Below are positions 40,590 to 51,597 of a stretch of DNA of 64,000 nt, one piece after another (positions within the stretch are counted from its first letter, which is position 1; each line of letters begins with the position of its first letter). The translations under genes and the position numbers were made by a program. The stretch comes from Pseudoips prasinana (lineage: Eukaryota; Arthropoda; Insecta; Lepidoptera; Nolidae), in contig OX621258.1 of assembly GCA_951640165.1 (NCBI GenBank), positions 9,261,501 to 9,325,500 on the forward strand, written 5' to 3'. Below the pieces are notes generated by a model. The model had not been told where the DNA came from. It was given only the letters and a program-made list of their open reading frames with translations, and did not search any database.

Positions 40590-40775
40590 TGTTATCCGCA
40601 GGCGAAGCGAAGTAACCGGAAGACGCAGCGTGGGCAGGCCCCTTACAAGATGGACCGATGATCTTGTGAGAGTCGCTGGAAATCGCTGGATGCGGATTGC
40701 GCAAGACAGGCAATTGTGGAGATCTTTGGGGAGACCTTTGTCCAGCAGTGGGCATCTTTCAGCTGATATGATGAT
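40590..40775 (+). mobile_element. RTE 3' end fragment
   Basis: Encodes TGRRSVGRPLTRWTDDLVR and NRWMRIAQDRQLW, almost the same as the full RTE, then CTTTGTCCAGCAGTGGGC and GATATGATGATACG. Confidence 0.88.
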
Positions 40776-41154
40776 ACGATTTTTTAAATGTTTATTCGTT
40801 AGAAATACCAGCAGTTACATTAAAAACAAAATCGCTAAACTATGCAACAGTTTGGCGCTCTTTAAAACGCAAAGCGTTTGCGTTTTACATAAATTTTTGG
40901 TGGTCCTTCGAGCCATCCATTGGCAAACTGTCACTATTTTATTATCGTTTCTTAAATATAGGCCAAATATGAAGTTTATATTGATATGCAATTAGTGATT
41001 TTATGATTAAAATTTCAGAATGATATAGGTAGGTTTGGAAAAAAATATCTTAAACCTTATTTCTTAGTGGGTATATAGTATCACAATTCACAATAATTAT
41101 TATCTACTACCAATGTTCTTATGTTCAGAAGATTTAATAGTTACATAATAATAC
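40776..41154. other. No gene seen
   Basis: No coding potential or known repeat. Confidence 0.4.
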
Positions 41155-41240
41155 TGGTGTTGTGAGTGTCCATGGGCGGCGGTGATCACTTACGAACAGG
41201 TGACCCACTTGCTCGTTTGCCATCCTATTATATATAAAAA
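41155..41240 (+). mobile_element. CR1-like LINE 3' terminus
   Basis: GAGTGTCCATGGGCGGCGGT, GACCCACTTGCTCGTTTGCC. The related copy at 42946-43150 retains a CR1-like C-terminus, which gives the orientation. Confidence 0.65.
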
Positions 41241-41276
41241 AATACAGTTGGTAATGATTATATTAGTAAATAGGGT

Positions 41277-41455
41277 CTCTCATAGCCAAATGCTCTCACC
41301 GGTCCCTAAGTGTTCAGCGAGGTTAAGTTACTAGGCGCGCGATCAGTCCATAGTCGGGAGACCTTCAAAGTGGTTTCATTTCTGAGCGTCTCCATGCTTC
41401 TAAGGGCCTGTTGCTCTCGCTTATAGCCATAAGGCAACAGTCGTTTTAGTAGTAT
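41277..41455 (-). repeat. Repeat E, partial
   Basis: Reverse: CTCATAGCCAAATGCTCTCA, TTTCTGAGCGTCTCCATGC, AAGGCAACAGTCGTTTTAG. Confidence 0.72.
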
Positions 41456-42137
41456 TTACCCCACTCAGCCTGTCCAATATATTTTTTTATAAGATATAGG
41501 TTTATATTTATTTATTTTATATTGTTCTATGACAATTAGATATTATTTTACTTTTTCGTGCACTGGTAGTATTTTACAAAAAATTGTTTATATATTTACT
41601 ATACAAAAATAAAGTGCAAAGAAAATGTATCTACATACTTAAATTATTTTTAAGTGTGATTTGAATGCAAGAAATATGGTGTAATAAAATATTATATGCG
41701 CATATATTTAATTGTTCAATAATTAAAGCATAAAAGCCTCTTTTGTCAGCAAGTGATACCTGTATGGTGTTCAAGTAATGATATAAGTGTATAAGTAATT
41801 ATACTTATAAATCGAATACACTGCCACCAACCGCTTTTCTCCCTCAGCGTTTGTATGGACACAAGGTTTTCGTTTCGAGTGGTCTAAAATCATGTCTTTA
41901 TTCGGATTTAGCAGAGACTTCAAGCAAGGTGTTTAAGCGAAATCTTAATGGAGTCCAAGGTGTCTCGAATTCAATTCTGGAACGAAGCAGAGTGAGTAAG
42001 CGAACAGCCTAATTCAGTCCAAGGTTTCTTGGATACGAATCACAGAATTGGTGGAGGGCGTAAGCAATTCGAGTTAACCACATGAATCGAATCTAATTAA
42101 TGTATTTGTCAAAAAATAAATACTTGGTTAATCCTAA
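41456..42137. other. AT-rich, no gene seen
   Basis: No coding potential or known repeat; a short repeated motif around AGTCCAAGGTKTCT occurs at 41950-42030. Confidence 0.45.
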
Positions 42138-42349
42138 TCCTAACTAATATTATAAATGCGAAAGTAACTCTGTCTGTCTGTCTGTCTGTTACTCTTTCAC
42201 GCCAAAACTACAGAACGGATTTGAATGAAATTTGGTATACAGATGGTCTAGACCCTGAGAAAGAACATAGGCTAATTTTTATAGTTAGGATTACACATAG
42301 GCCATATTTTATAAAGTTTAACGCGGGTAAAACCGCGGGGCACAGCTAG
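42138..42349 (+). mobile_element. Helitron, short type
   Basis: TCCTAACTAATATTATAAAT, a (TCTG)n run, CTCTTTCACGCCAAAACTAC, terminal hairpin GCGGGTAAAACCGCGGGGCA, CAGCTAG. It has an extra roughly 25-bp insertion near 42275. Confidence 0.85.
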
Positions 42350-42945
42350 TACAAAATATTTCCAGAATTTTGTAAAAGAAATCTTAAGAAATCAAATTTT
42401 TAATTGAATTTATAAGCCCTGCTTCAAGACTGCATAGACATATTCTATATTCAGATATTCACCCAGGACCAGCAATGCTTTAATGACCCACATAACGCAA
42501 GCTTCGAGGCTCGAACCGGCAATAATTGGCGTAATAATATTCTCGTAACTTGAAGACCTGGTAATAAATTGTGATGGAATCATCTTGGGAAAGGCCCATT
42601 AATGTTAGCCAGGATACTTTGTAGTACATTCAATTTGTAGGGAATTTGTTTATTTGCCTGTATTTTATACAACGCAATTTACATAACTTCGCTACCTCGG
42701 TATTACAGATTTTCAATAAACGCAATGGTTCTTCCATTGGAAAGGAAATAGTTTTGCATTTCTCTAGGAGATTACTGGCCATGTTTTTAGAACGAAACCG
42801 ATAAACGACACCCACTTTCTTCGTAAGGGTGTTAGAAATGGAGCATGTAAATTTAAAGTGCCGGATTGTATCTTTTGCAGCTTAACAGCCATAGCGCCTA
42901 CCTTGGATAGTTAGAGAGCGCAGATTGTTTTCCAGTCGATGTTTT
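42350..42945. other. No gene seen
   Basis: No coding potential or known repeat. Confidence 0.4.
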
Positions 42946-43150
42946 TCAGGCATTTTTTGAGGCAGACGAGTTAGCGGCCCACCTGATGGTAAGTGGTAAC
43001 CGATGCCAGACATTCGCAGTGCCAGGGAGCACAGTAAACCGCTGCCTACTGCCGCTGCGTGAGATTAATACTCTTTTTAAGCCTCGTTTAAAGAAAGACA
43101 TGTCGCAGTGCTGAGGAAACACCGCAGCACTTAATAAATTACTATTCATT
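42946..43150 (-). mobile_element. CR1-like LINE C-terminus and 3' end
   Basis: Reverse coding remnant VFPQHCDMSFFKRGLKRVL resembles the VFP...F(K)..V(N)RHL end of CR1-like RTs (compare 54169-54576). The left end is the GCCCACCTGATGGTAAGTGG block shared with other copies. Confidence 0.65.
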
Positions 43151-44180
43151 CCAGAGCCTGCACGTACATGGGATGTATGAACGCTGAAAGCGAACCGTGC
43201 TTGACGAGATCACTTCCAGGTGGTACGGATGAATGTGCGATGAAAAAAGAGGACGATGGCAACAGCTCAAACGGTTACTCAGAGCTGTCAATTAAATGGA
43301 TGGTTTTAAATTTTTACCTTGCATTGAGAATTAAGTACTTTTCTGCAACTTCTGCATGAAAGTCGTCCTACCTTATGGGAAGCCTATCCACGGTGCGTCT
43401 TGCAGTTTGCAGTAGCCACACAATAAGAACCAATTGTGGCAGAAAAATTCGATCAGCTAACTGAGTTGGAAACTTGGCGTATAAAATAATTGTGACTAGA
43501 TTGAGCGATATCTTTTCGTCTATTTTACGGTAAATGCGGTTGAACACGCTTCTGGTAGATAGGGGTAGCGTGTTAATCCGCAGTCAAAGGTGTCTGGTAT
43601 TGAGAGTTTTCAGACAAAAAAATCTACTAGTATCATCCCAGTGGAAATTGGTTGTGGAAAATGGAAAGATATTTACGTTATCTTCGGGACACAGGAGTGA
43701 TTTACCTTTTACCTTATATACTTTTGATATTGTGATGTACCTTATCTTGTCGGATTGCCATCCCATCTGATTAAGTGGGTGAGGGTTAGAGAGCATTAGC
43801 ATTTGTGCACAAAAAATAAAATAATATGTTGTGATTGGACGTCATGAACAAAACATAGGGAAAGAGTATAGCGAGTATAGCTAACAAGACACTGCTGTAG
43901 TAGTTTGTTTTAAACATTATTAATTTACTTCTAATTTATGTACACAATGAAGAAGTTTAATATCAGCGAAAAAATAAGAGCTGACATTGCAGAAAGGTGT
44001 AATTGATTTCTAAAGAAATATTTTCTCCTAAACCTGTGAGAGAAAATGTTCAAAGAGAGAGATATATAAAATATGATACTAAATTACATTAAATTAGCTG
44101 TGAGCTTAACGGTAATGAATTTCACCACAATGTTTCATCTAAAAATGACAATTTGCCAGAAAACGGTCAGCAGCGTCTCC
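43151..44180. other. No gene supported
   Basis: Reading frames of 60-80 codons exist but show no domain or codon pattern I would trust. GGTAGCGTGTTAATCCGCAG near 43564 is a short SINE family B scrap. Confidence 0.4.
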
Positions 44181-44221
44181 TTTTCTAATGATAAAGGCTT
44201 AAAGCCTTTATCATTAGAAAA
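44181..44221. repeat. Perfect 20-bp palindrome, 1-base spacer
   Basis: TTTTCTAATGATAAAGGCTT, one A, then its exact complement. Confidence 0.92.
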
Positions 44222-44305
44222 AATATCTTTTCTTCGGTGTATCGCAATTATAGCATAAACTACTGAGTGTAAGTAGCAAAAAATCGTTGGTTATCAATTT
44301 GATGG

Positions 44306-44900
44306 GGTAAGAGCATTAAATCCTCACTGCCGGTGTGCTTGTTGCGTTATAGACTATTAAAACATTCGCGATAAGACACAGTTGTATTCTAATTCGTCTT
44401 TATATGATAGAAATTTGTTGGTTAGACTAGTGAGTTTAAGCTGTAAATTCACGTTTACTAAACTACTGAGGTAAAAGCAATATTTCCCCACTGCATGACA
44501 TGTTGCTTGCATTATTGACAACTGCAACATTTGCGACGAGGTACTATAGTATTTTAGTCAGTCTTCACGGAAGATAAATGCAATGGTTAGACCGGTGACT
44601 TTCAGTCACAATTGCTCGTTTATAAAACAAGTGGGGTAAAAGCAATATTTCCCCACTGCATGACATGTTGCTTGCATTATTGACTTCTGCAATATTTGCG
44701 ACGACGTACTATTGTATTTTAGTCAGTCTTCACGGGAGATAAATCTAATGGTTAGACCGGTAAGTTTCAGTTACAATTGCTCGTTTATAAAACAAGTGGG
44801 GTAAAAGCTATATTTCCTCACTGCATGGCGTTATTCTTACATTATTGACTATTACAACATCTGCAACGAAGTATTCATCTTCACGGGAAAATTTGATGCT
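44306..44900 (+). repeat. 165-bp satellite-like tandem array, about 3.6 units
   Basis: GGTAAAAGCAATATTTCCCC-like anchors at 44306, 44470, 44635 and 44800 (periods 164, 165, 165). Units share CACTGCATGACATGTTGCTT, TTAGTCAGTCTTCACGG and GCTCGTTTATAAAACAAGTG; the first unit is most diverged and the middle two are closest. Confidence 0.9.
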
Positions 44901-44924
44901 ATAATCCAAAAAAAATAACAAATT

Positions 44925-45178
44925 GCCGTGTGGTTTGCTGCACAGAAAGGCAGGGCTCCCCTATACCATTCCGTGCGTGTCGTAAAAGGCGACTAATGGA
45001 TACACCAGGTTGTGGGGAAGCAGCGCCATCTGTGTACTAGCTACCACCTAACTGCGGTCGCCAACTCGTATGCCAAGCGCGGTGACTACAGCAAACACCT
45101 CCAAATGGCAACGTTATAGAAGTCTTTGGGGAAGGCCTATGTCCAGCTGTGGGTGACATTAGGCTGATGGTGATGGAA
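44925..45178 (+). mobile_element. Short RTE-related element, second subfamily
   Basis: GTGTGGTTTGCTGCACAG, GTCGTAAAAGGCGACTAATG, ACTGCGGTCGCCAACTCG, GGGGAAGGCCTATGTCCAGC, GGCTGATGGTGATGG. Same subfamily as 10689-10911. Confidence 0.8.
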
Positions 45179-45218
45179 TACAAAAAAAAATATTGACTAT
45201 ATTTTTTATTACAATATA

Positions 45219-45335
45219 CTGATGGAAATAGCTGGATACGGATAGCGCAAGACCGGCAATTGTGGAGATCTTTGGGGGAGGCCTTTGTCCAGCAGTGGAC
45301 GTCTTTCGGCTGATATGATGATGATGATGATACTG
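45219..45335 (+). mobile_element. RTE 3' end fragment
   Basis: TGGATACGGATAGCGCAAGA, GGCAATTGTGGAGATCTTTG, TTTGTCCAGCAGTGGACG, GATATGATGATGATGATG. Confidence 0.86.
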
Positions 45336-45434
45336 ATGTCATAGTCCTCTATAGATAACCACCACCTAGCTATACGGGGTATGAGGTCACTATATTGCGA
45401 TAATGTTGCGATTAGTTTTTTAATCGTGACGTTT

Positions 45435-45628
45435 TTTTTAAAGACTAAGCCCGCATTAGTTAATTTAATCCCTGTGTCGCGGGGTACTTTAAACAAATAA
45501 TAGACGCACACAAATTACATCCAGACTCAGAACAATCATTTATGGGTCACACAAATGGTTGTCCGGCGCGGGACTCGAAACCGGGACACGACTAAGGCGA
45601 CTGTCTAAGCCGATGCGCCACACGTGCA
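45435..45628 (-). mobile_element. SINE family D
   Basis: Reverse: CCCTGTGTCGCGGGGTAC, CATCCAGACTCAGAACAATC, GGCGCGGGACTCGAAACCGG, ATGCGCCACACGTGC. Confidence 0.85.
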
Positions 45629-45663
45629 GTCTATAGAAAGGTTCAGTCAGTCAAAGTCAAAGC

Positions 45664-45912
45664 TCCTAAGGGTCAGCGCAGACAGAGAGGAGCGCAGCGG
45701 AGGGGATTTTATTAAGGCACTAGAAAATCAACTTTAGAGTTATAGGAATAAAGTCCATATATGCTTGAACCTGAGAAAATGCTCGCGCAGTCTCGCGCAT
45801 TATAATCTTCAAGCATACATGCACTTTATTTAAATAATTTTAAAGTTGATTTTCTAGTGCCTTAATAAAATCCTCTCCGCTGCGCTCCTCTCTGTCTGCG
45901 CTGGCCCTTAGG
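45664..45912. mobile_element. MITE with about 75-bp TIRs
   Basis: Ends CCTAAGGGTCAGCGCAGACA and CCTAAGGGCCAGCGCAGACA; the inverted match runs through GAGCGCAGCGGAG and CACTAGAAAATCAACTTTA. Non-coding. A 2-bp CT at each side may be the TSD; superfamily unclear. Confidence 0.86.
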
Positions 45913-46069
45913 CTAACTAGCCTAGGAGGCTTTGAGTGCTATTGTGACTATACCACTACTAGGTACTTACTATACTGCTAATGGAAACTCTCTAGCAAAT
46001 AAGATTACAGACTAATTAACCCGCATCAAAGCTTCCTCACTACACGGTGTGATGCTTGTATTTATGCAC

Positions 46070-46325
46070 GTGTGGCGTAGCTGTTAAGACAGCCACCTCG
46101 CCACTGTGTCCGTCCGTGTCCCGGGTTCGATTCCCGCACAGGACAACTATTTGTGTGATCCATAAGCCGTAATGAACCTTAAGCTTTTATGATAAAGTTG
46201 AAAATCTGTAAAAGAAATTTGACAGATTGGGGTTAGCTGGATGTGCTGGCGTCTGTACTTTAGGTCCATCAATCATATGTTTGTAAAGTACCCCGCGACA
46301 CGGGGTTCATTTCACTAGTGCATGC
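46070..46325 (+). mobile_element. SINE family D interrupted by a half MITE
   Basis: Head ACGTGTGGCGTAGCTGTTAA, box B GGGTTCGATTCCCGCACAGG, then the insert, then ATATGTTTGTAAAGTACCCC and GCGACACGGGG. Confidence 0.85.
46174..46258. mobile_element. Right half of the TGTACAGACGCCAG MITE
   Basis: ATGATAAAGTTGAAAATCTG, AATTTGACAGATTGGGGTTA, GGATGTGCTGGCGTCTGTAC. The left TIR is absent, so the SINE was hit by an already partial element or the left arm was later lost. Confidence 0.78.
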
Positions 46326-46659
46326 GTTGTATTTAAAAGAAAAACAAAAAATATTACTATTGTAGGTACTTTAGCTAGCCCGCCTTCACACGGGAGACAT
46401 TGAGATTAAAATGCATATCTGGAGTGTAAAAAATATGCCTATATAAACCATCTCAGCCAATTTTCTGGAGATATATGTGCGGTGTCATAAAAGTGAAGAG
46501 TTCCATAATGTACTCATTTTACATCTTGTGACAAGAAATAATGTACGTTTACCTCAACGTTTTCATCTTAGTATATTTTTGCCATTTTATTATTGGAATA
46601 TTTTTTCAATATTTTGTAGTAGAATACAGAAAAAATAACATTAAATTCGAGATAGCCTA

Positions 46660-46898
46660 GATCTGCTGTGTGGTGACGGCGACAAATATCAGAATCAGAA
46701 TATCATCACCCCATCTCATCCCGGGGGGGGGGGTGCGTAGAAGTCGACCCGAGGGAATATCTACCAGAGGACGGGAAGCAGCTTCCTTCTGAGTACTACG
46801 ACCATCATACTGCGATCGCCAACCCGCCTGCCAAGCGTGGCGATTATGGCATATCCCCTCAAGATGATTCTTGAGGACTTATTTTAGCTGTAATGATG
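46660..46898 (+). mobile_element. Short RTE-ended non-autonomous element, 6-bp TSD
   Basis: AGCCTA at 46654-46659 and 46899-46904. TCTGCTGTGTGGTGACGGC, CATCCCGGGGGGGGGG, CTGCGATCGCCAACCCG, AAGCGTGGCGATTATGGC; the 3' RTE block is reduced, but TAATGATG tail bases remain. Confidence 0.82.
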
Positions 46899-46911
46899 AG
46901 CCTATACTTTT

Positions 46912-47290
46912 TTTATTTTATTTATTCAATATATTTTTTAATTGCACATTACATATAACAGGCCGAACCGCAGAAACCTCTAAGGGTTTATGTGGGTAGC
47001 GGCGAATCGTTCACACATTTACATTTATTTAAGAGTTTAGTTTTGTTTTAGTTATCTAATATTATTACAATGCATTATTGTTAGTGCTTACATTCTAATA
47101 CAATATCATTTTTTAAGGTAGTAAGTAATCTTTTAACTTGCATTTAAAACCTTTCGCCCCCTCTGTAAGTATATAATTTTTGCAGTTCTTCGGGAATGTT
47201 ATTTATAAATTTCGCGGAATTAAGTATTCTGCAACTCTCGTGCTTAAACCGTTGGACTGTGGAGTCGGTCCCGGTCTCGAGTTTAAAGCC
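46912..47290 (-). mobile_element. LINE 3' end with broken C-terminal codons
   Basis: Reverse remnant RILNSAKFINNIPEELQKL resembles the ...F(Y)N.LP..L region at the end of many LINE RTs; a frame break follows. 3' UTR and TTTATTTTATTTATT-type tail at 46920-46935. Confidence 0.55.
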
Positions 47291-47332
47291 AAAATGTGCA
47301 CTTATGGGATTCATATGTGCATAAGAAATTAA

Positions 47333-47572
47333 TTGTCTCGTTCTTACTTACTTATCGTATGGCCAGTGGTTACCCTAGTGTCAGAGTTGTTCAAGCCGTC
47401 TAGTAGGCCTCTGTTGTGGCTTAACGATTGTTCCCTAATGGGTACAACTGGGACCGACAGCTTAACGTGCCCTCCGAAGCACGGAAACGCTCAGAAATTA
47501 AACCACTTTAGCGGTCACCAATCTGTAGACTGACCTGGTGCTTTACGTCACCAATCTAAAAGCAACTGGCTA
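47333..47572 (+). repeat. Repeat E
   Basis: CTTATCGTATGGCCAGTGGT, CTAGTGTCAGAGTTGTTCAA, CAGCTTAACGTGCCCTCCGA, TTAGCGGTCACCAATCTG. Confidence 0.8.
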
Positions 47573-47663
47573 TAAGCGTTTTTGAATTATTTTGTGAACG
47601 TGTAGAATAAGTGTCAACGTGATTGGGTCAAAATGCGTTAAAATTTATTGTTTTTTTTTTTTT

Positions 47664-47905
47664 ATGGACAATGTCACACAGATCCTCCTAGCCCCAAACT
47701 AAGCAAAGCTTGTACTATGGGTACCAGGCGACGATATACATACTTATATATATAGATCAATACTTAAATACATAGAAAATATCCATGACTCAGAAACAAA
47801 TATTCGTGCTCATCACACAAATATTTGCACTTACCGGGATTCGAACCCAGGACCACCAGCTTCGTAGGCAGGAGCACTACCAACTAGGCTACGGTGACCG
47901 TCAAT
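47664..47905 (-). mobile_element. SINE family C
   Basis: Near-identical to 32745-32992: GACAATGTCACACAGATCC, GGGATTCGAACCCAGGACC, AACTAGGCTACGGTGACC; T run at the left is the tail. Confidence 0.88.
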
Positions 47906-48412
47906 TAAATTAATATACTGATGCGCAAAAGACACTCAATTATTTCTGGAAGATAGATAGGCTAGAGAGAGAGAGAGAGAACTTTCGAAAATAGATAGAC
48001 AAAATGTATTTCAGAGATAAATGAACTCAAACTAACGGGCTTGGGGATGTCCTAAACAAGATTAAAAACAGCTACGTATTTTGTCCACCCTGTTTTGTAC
48101 TTATGAAAGTTTTGCTTTCTAAACTATAGTTTAAAGCCGTTTTTCGAGATATAAATAACTGAATCTCGTTGTACTGTAGTTTTGGGTTCTGCAATTTATT
48201 AAGGTGTGTATGTTATAATGTTTGTTTGTGAACATTGTGTTTAATCTGGGATCAGGAGTGTAAATTAGGGAATAAACTCCTGTTTTGTTGTTTATGTTTT
48301 GTGGAGTATTGTTTTATGTTTATTAAGTAACGCCTGGGAGGCTTGTGGATAGTAGTCAAGTTTATCAGATTTGTGTAACATAATATAGGCATAGCCTGCA
48401 TCGCTGGCTATG
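47906..48412. other. No gene; (AG)n run
   Basis: GAGAGAGAGAGAGAG near 47965; otherwise featureless. Confidence 0.5.
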
Positions 48413-48423
48413 TATTCCCAGAC

Positions 48424-48786
48424 TGCCTCGTTGGTCTAGCGGTAGCGTGTTCATCCGCAGAAAACGAGGTCCTGGGTTCAAATCACGGGTCGGGACAAAA
48501 GTGAATGTTCGAAAAATTTCTCAGCATCAGCCCAAAGTCTGGGAGTTGGTGGTATTATATCCCCGTGCATCCCAGAGCACGTAAAGCCGTCGGTCCTGTA
48601 CCTGACCTCTACCCGGTCGTGTCGGTAGGCGTCCCATCGGATCATGAGAGTGATGGTATAGAAAGTGCCCTCGTGTTTGCGCAAATACTTGTGCACTATA
48701 ATATGTCCCGCACAGATGGCTAATCTCTATTGAGATTGACCGCCGTGGCCGAAATTCGGCTAAGTGGACATTATTATTATTATTTT
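48424..48786 (+). mobile_element. SINE family B, full length with 11-bp TSD
   Basis: TATTCCCAGAC at 48413-48423 and 48787-48797. Head TGCCTCGTTGGTCTAGCGGT (box A), CCTGGGTTCAAATCAC (box B), a roughly 280-bp body (CAAAGTCTGGGAGTTGGTGG, GGCCGAAATTCGGCTAAG), (ATT)n tail. Reference copy for the family. Confidence 0.93.
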
Positions 48787-48896
48787 TATTCCCAGACAAA
48801 TGGCCCGTAGCCACCGGTAAATAATTGGCAAGAAAATTTTCTATGTTATACTTCGCCTTTTAGTGCCCAACGATATATTAAGAGCACTGTCCAGAC

Positions 48897-49030
48897 GGCA
48901 ACACATCCAGCTACCCCAATCTGTCAAATTTCATCAATTGAAAGTGAACCTTTGCTTATGTGATAAAGTTGGAAATCTATAAAAGAAATTTGACAGATTG
49001 GGGTAGCTGGATGTCCTGGCGTCTGTACAC
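48897..49030. mobile_element. MITE, TGTACAGACGCCAG family
   Basis: CCAGACGGCAACACATCCAG, AATCTGTCAAATTTCATCAA, AATTTGACAGATTGGGGTAG, GGCGTCTGTACA; compare 23975-24117. Confidence 0.85.
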
Positions 49031-49251
49031 ACACATATTTATTTTATTTTAGCATAACAAAGAATAAACACAGTATATTCCATATAACAAAGGATAGTGA
49101 GCTGAGTTTTTCTTCACTTACAGGGGCCCACAGCATGCGTAAATTAGCTTATAAGTAAACTAAGAATCTTATAAATTCAAGTTCAAGTTAAAACTAGAAA
49201 GTACTATCTCAAGGAATGAAATAAATAAAAATAATAACACAAACAACAATA

Positions 49252-49827
49252 ATAAAAAACCGGCCAAGTGCGAGTCGGACTCCCCCAGGACGGGTTCCGT
49301 AGTAGCAAGTATTTCAGTTGATTACATGAAAGGTAAATTGCGGTTTACGATTTATGACGTATAAAAAAGAAACGACTTACTAGATCGTTCAAACCAATTT
49401 TTGGCGGAAGATTGCAGGGTAATCTACATTATATTCATTTTTTTAAGTTTTATCATTCTCTTATTTTAGAAGTTACAGGGGAGGGTACACTCATTTGACC
49501 ACTTTGGAAGTGTCTCTCGCGCAAACTATTCAGTTTAGAAAAAAATGATATTAGAAACCTCAATATCATTTTTAAAGACCTATCCATAGATACCCCACAT
49601 GTATGGATACGATGACAAAAAAAATTGAGTTTCAGTTCTATGTATGGGGAACCCCCAAAATTATTGTTCTTTTCTATTTTTGTGTGAAAATGTGCACAGA
49701 ATACATCTACTTACCAAATTCGAACAGTACAGCTCTTATAGTTTTCGAATAAAGTGGCTGTGACATACGGACGGACAGACAGATAGACATGACGAATCTA
49801 TAAGGGAACCCTAATAAGAAAAAAAAT
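49252..49827 (+). repeat. Interspersed repeat of CCGGCCAAGTGCGAGTCGGA type
   Basis: Starts AAAAAACCGGCCAAGTGCGA and ends around CGGACGGACAGACAGATAG, ATCTATAAGGGAACCC. I recall this sequence as common in lepidopteran genomes but cannot name its class. Single copy here; boundaries approximate. Confidence 0.6.
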
Positions 49828-50574
49828 TACATCCACCCTTACATTTCACGTCTGGCATGCCTGCAGTAGGTACCTCAACATGTCTAAAATAGCGAGACCT
49901 TACCGGCACAGACCTCTCCTGCTATTTCCCCTTGGATACTAACTAGCACAATCACTACGCACAACTTAAACCGTAAGAAAGAGACAAAGAATTTTCGATT
50001 GCGTGTACGTCCATATGGCTATCAAACTCTCGGTTTGTTTCCAGGGACGGGTTGGTATATGAAATCTGATTTGTTCCACCTCATCCACCAGATAACCACG
50101 CTTCTACAACTAAAGGCATCACTGGATACAAATACAGTACGAAAATCGCTCTTACTAGCTACGCAATAAAAGCGCTATCAAAGTGTTTTCACAGACATGA
50201 CTGAATTCTTGCCAAACGGTAGAGTATTCCTTAAATATACCTACATACACGCACCTAGAAGACCCGCCTGGCACTGCCACTTACCACTTATCACTGCGAT
50301 AATCTTATTGGTAAAATTGCTATGAATAATACTAGTCGGTAATAAATTATACCTAACAATACACGGCTTTGTTTTGTCCTCATTTTCTTTCTCTAATCTT
50401 TTTTTCATCTGCCAAGCGTGATTCGAGTGATACCAAAATGTATGCAATTGTGACTTTACCGCCAACAAAACTGTCAATAGGAGCCTGGGGTCAGAAAGTT
50501 GGCATTATTGCATCCCAGTGTTGCAAAGAGGTTGGCTTGAGAGGGTCCTGCGTCGGAATTCATCTAGTGCCACC
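49828..50574. other. No gene supported
   Basis: No domain-bearing frame. A frame starting at 50369 runs into the following LINE UTR and is chance. Confidence 0.4.
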
Positions 50575-50805
50575 TAAATATGCGAGTGTAGGTAAACCGG
50601 TAGTAGATGAACCCGCTGAGTTTTTTTCGCTGTGTCTTCTCAGTTGGGGCGCATTGGATTCGGTGGTAGTATTAAAGCGCAACTTTCGTTATAAACATAA
50701 GCTACGCCATAATAATAATAAGAATATGGAATTCGTACCTTTATATAGACATAAACATCCAGAAATGAAGTAAATTATATCCAAAACTTTAAATTTCGAT
50801 AATTA

Positions 50806-50880
50806 ATAATAATAATATCCTGGGATATTATTTACACACGGCCATCTGATCCCAACTACGCAGAGCTTGTACTACATAAT
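50806..50880 (-). mobile_element. SINE family A 3' fragment, nested
   Basis: ATATCCTGGGATATTATTTA, CGGCCATCTGATCCCAAC, GCAGAGCTTGTACTA; truncated. Confidence 0.75.
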
Positions 50881-50974
50881 ACAATAAAACATAAATACTA
50901 TGTAATTAAACCTATATATAAGTTTGACAATAACTTAATAATAAGCTAGATAAATAACTAAATGATAATAATCA

Positions 50975-51257
50975 TCTATACATATAATAAAATCGTAGGA
51001 AAGTCAAAACTGTACATTGAATATTATCGAAGCCAAAAATAAAGTTTTTAGAATTTTTGTCTGTGTGTCTGTTTGTCTGTATGTATGTCCGGGCTAAACT
51101 CAGAAAGTACTGCATGGATTTACTTCAAATTTTGCATGAATATTACTAAATGGTCGGGTCAACATATAGGCTATATATTATCACGCTATCACCTGCGGGG
51201 GAGGAGCTGTGATAATTTATAAAGTTTAACGCGGGTAAAACCGCGGGGCACAGCTAG
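50975..51257 (+). mobile_element. Helitron, long type, nested in the LINE UTR
   Basis: TCTATACATATAATAAAATC start, GCGGGTAAAACCGCGGGGCA hairpin, CAGCTAG end; flanks A and T. It lacks roughly 30 bp near 51034 relative to its sisters. Confidence 0.88.
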
Positions 51258-51454
51258 TAGATTCATAAATTAATGTTATATCTAAACCTTTTCATACAAT
51301 CCGTGTACCTAAATATCTGTATGTACCTAGAAATAATTTTTAAATAATTTTTAAAATGCTTACTTCATTCATATAAAGTTGGCTAGGATGGGTTAAGCTC
51401 TATTGCCCGCAGAAGCAGTAAAAGCTCCCTAGGCCTAAGTGTAAAAAGTGTGTT

Positions 51455-51597
51455 TGTCTAACAGCAACGAATATTACCACCCCATTTCATCTCATGGGGG
51501 GACGTATAAGTCGCACCGAGAAATACCTACCAAAGAACGGGCAGCACCGTTTCTCTCTGAACTATGACCATCAAACTACGATCACCAAAGATAATTT
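51455..51597 (+). mobile_element. Short RTE-related element, 5' part only
   Basis: ACCACCCCATTTCATCTCAT, GGGGGGACGTATAAGTCGC, AAGAACGGGCAGCACCGTTT, ACTACGATCACC; it switches into repeat E at about 51598. Confidence 0.7.

Larger units (their letters stand above)
50575..51350 (+). mobile_element. Jockey-type LINE 3' UTR carrying two nested insertions
   Basis: UTR pieces GGTAGTAGATGAACCCGCTG, GGGGCGCATTGGATTCGG, TTGACAATAACTTAATAATA, then after the Helitron TCATACAATCCGTGTACC and CTAGAAATAATTTTTAAATA. A SINE family A fragment (50806-50880) and a Helitron (50975-51257) interrupt it. The last tail block is not clear. Confidence 0.82.

Noticed and set aside
48424..48500. Genuine tRNA genes (box A and box B matches here and at about 15 other sites)
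   Set aside because: Each is the head of a repeated SINE with a shared body; no complete cloverleaf.
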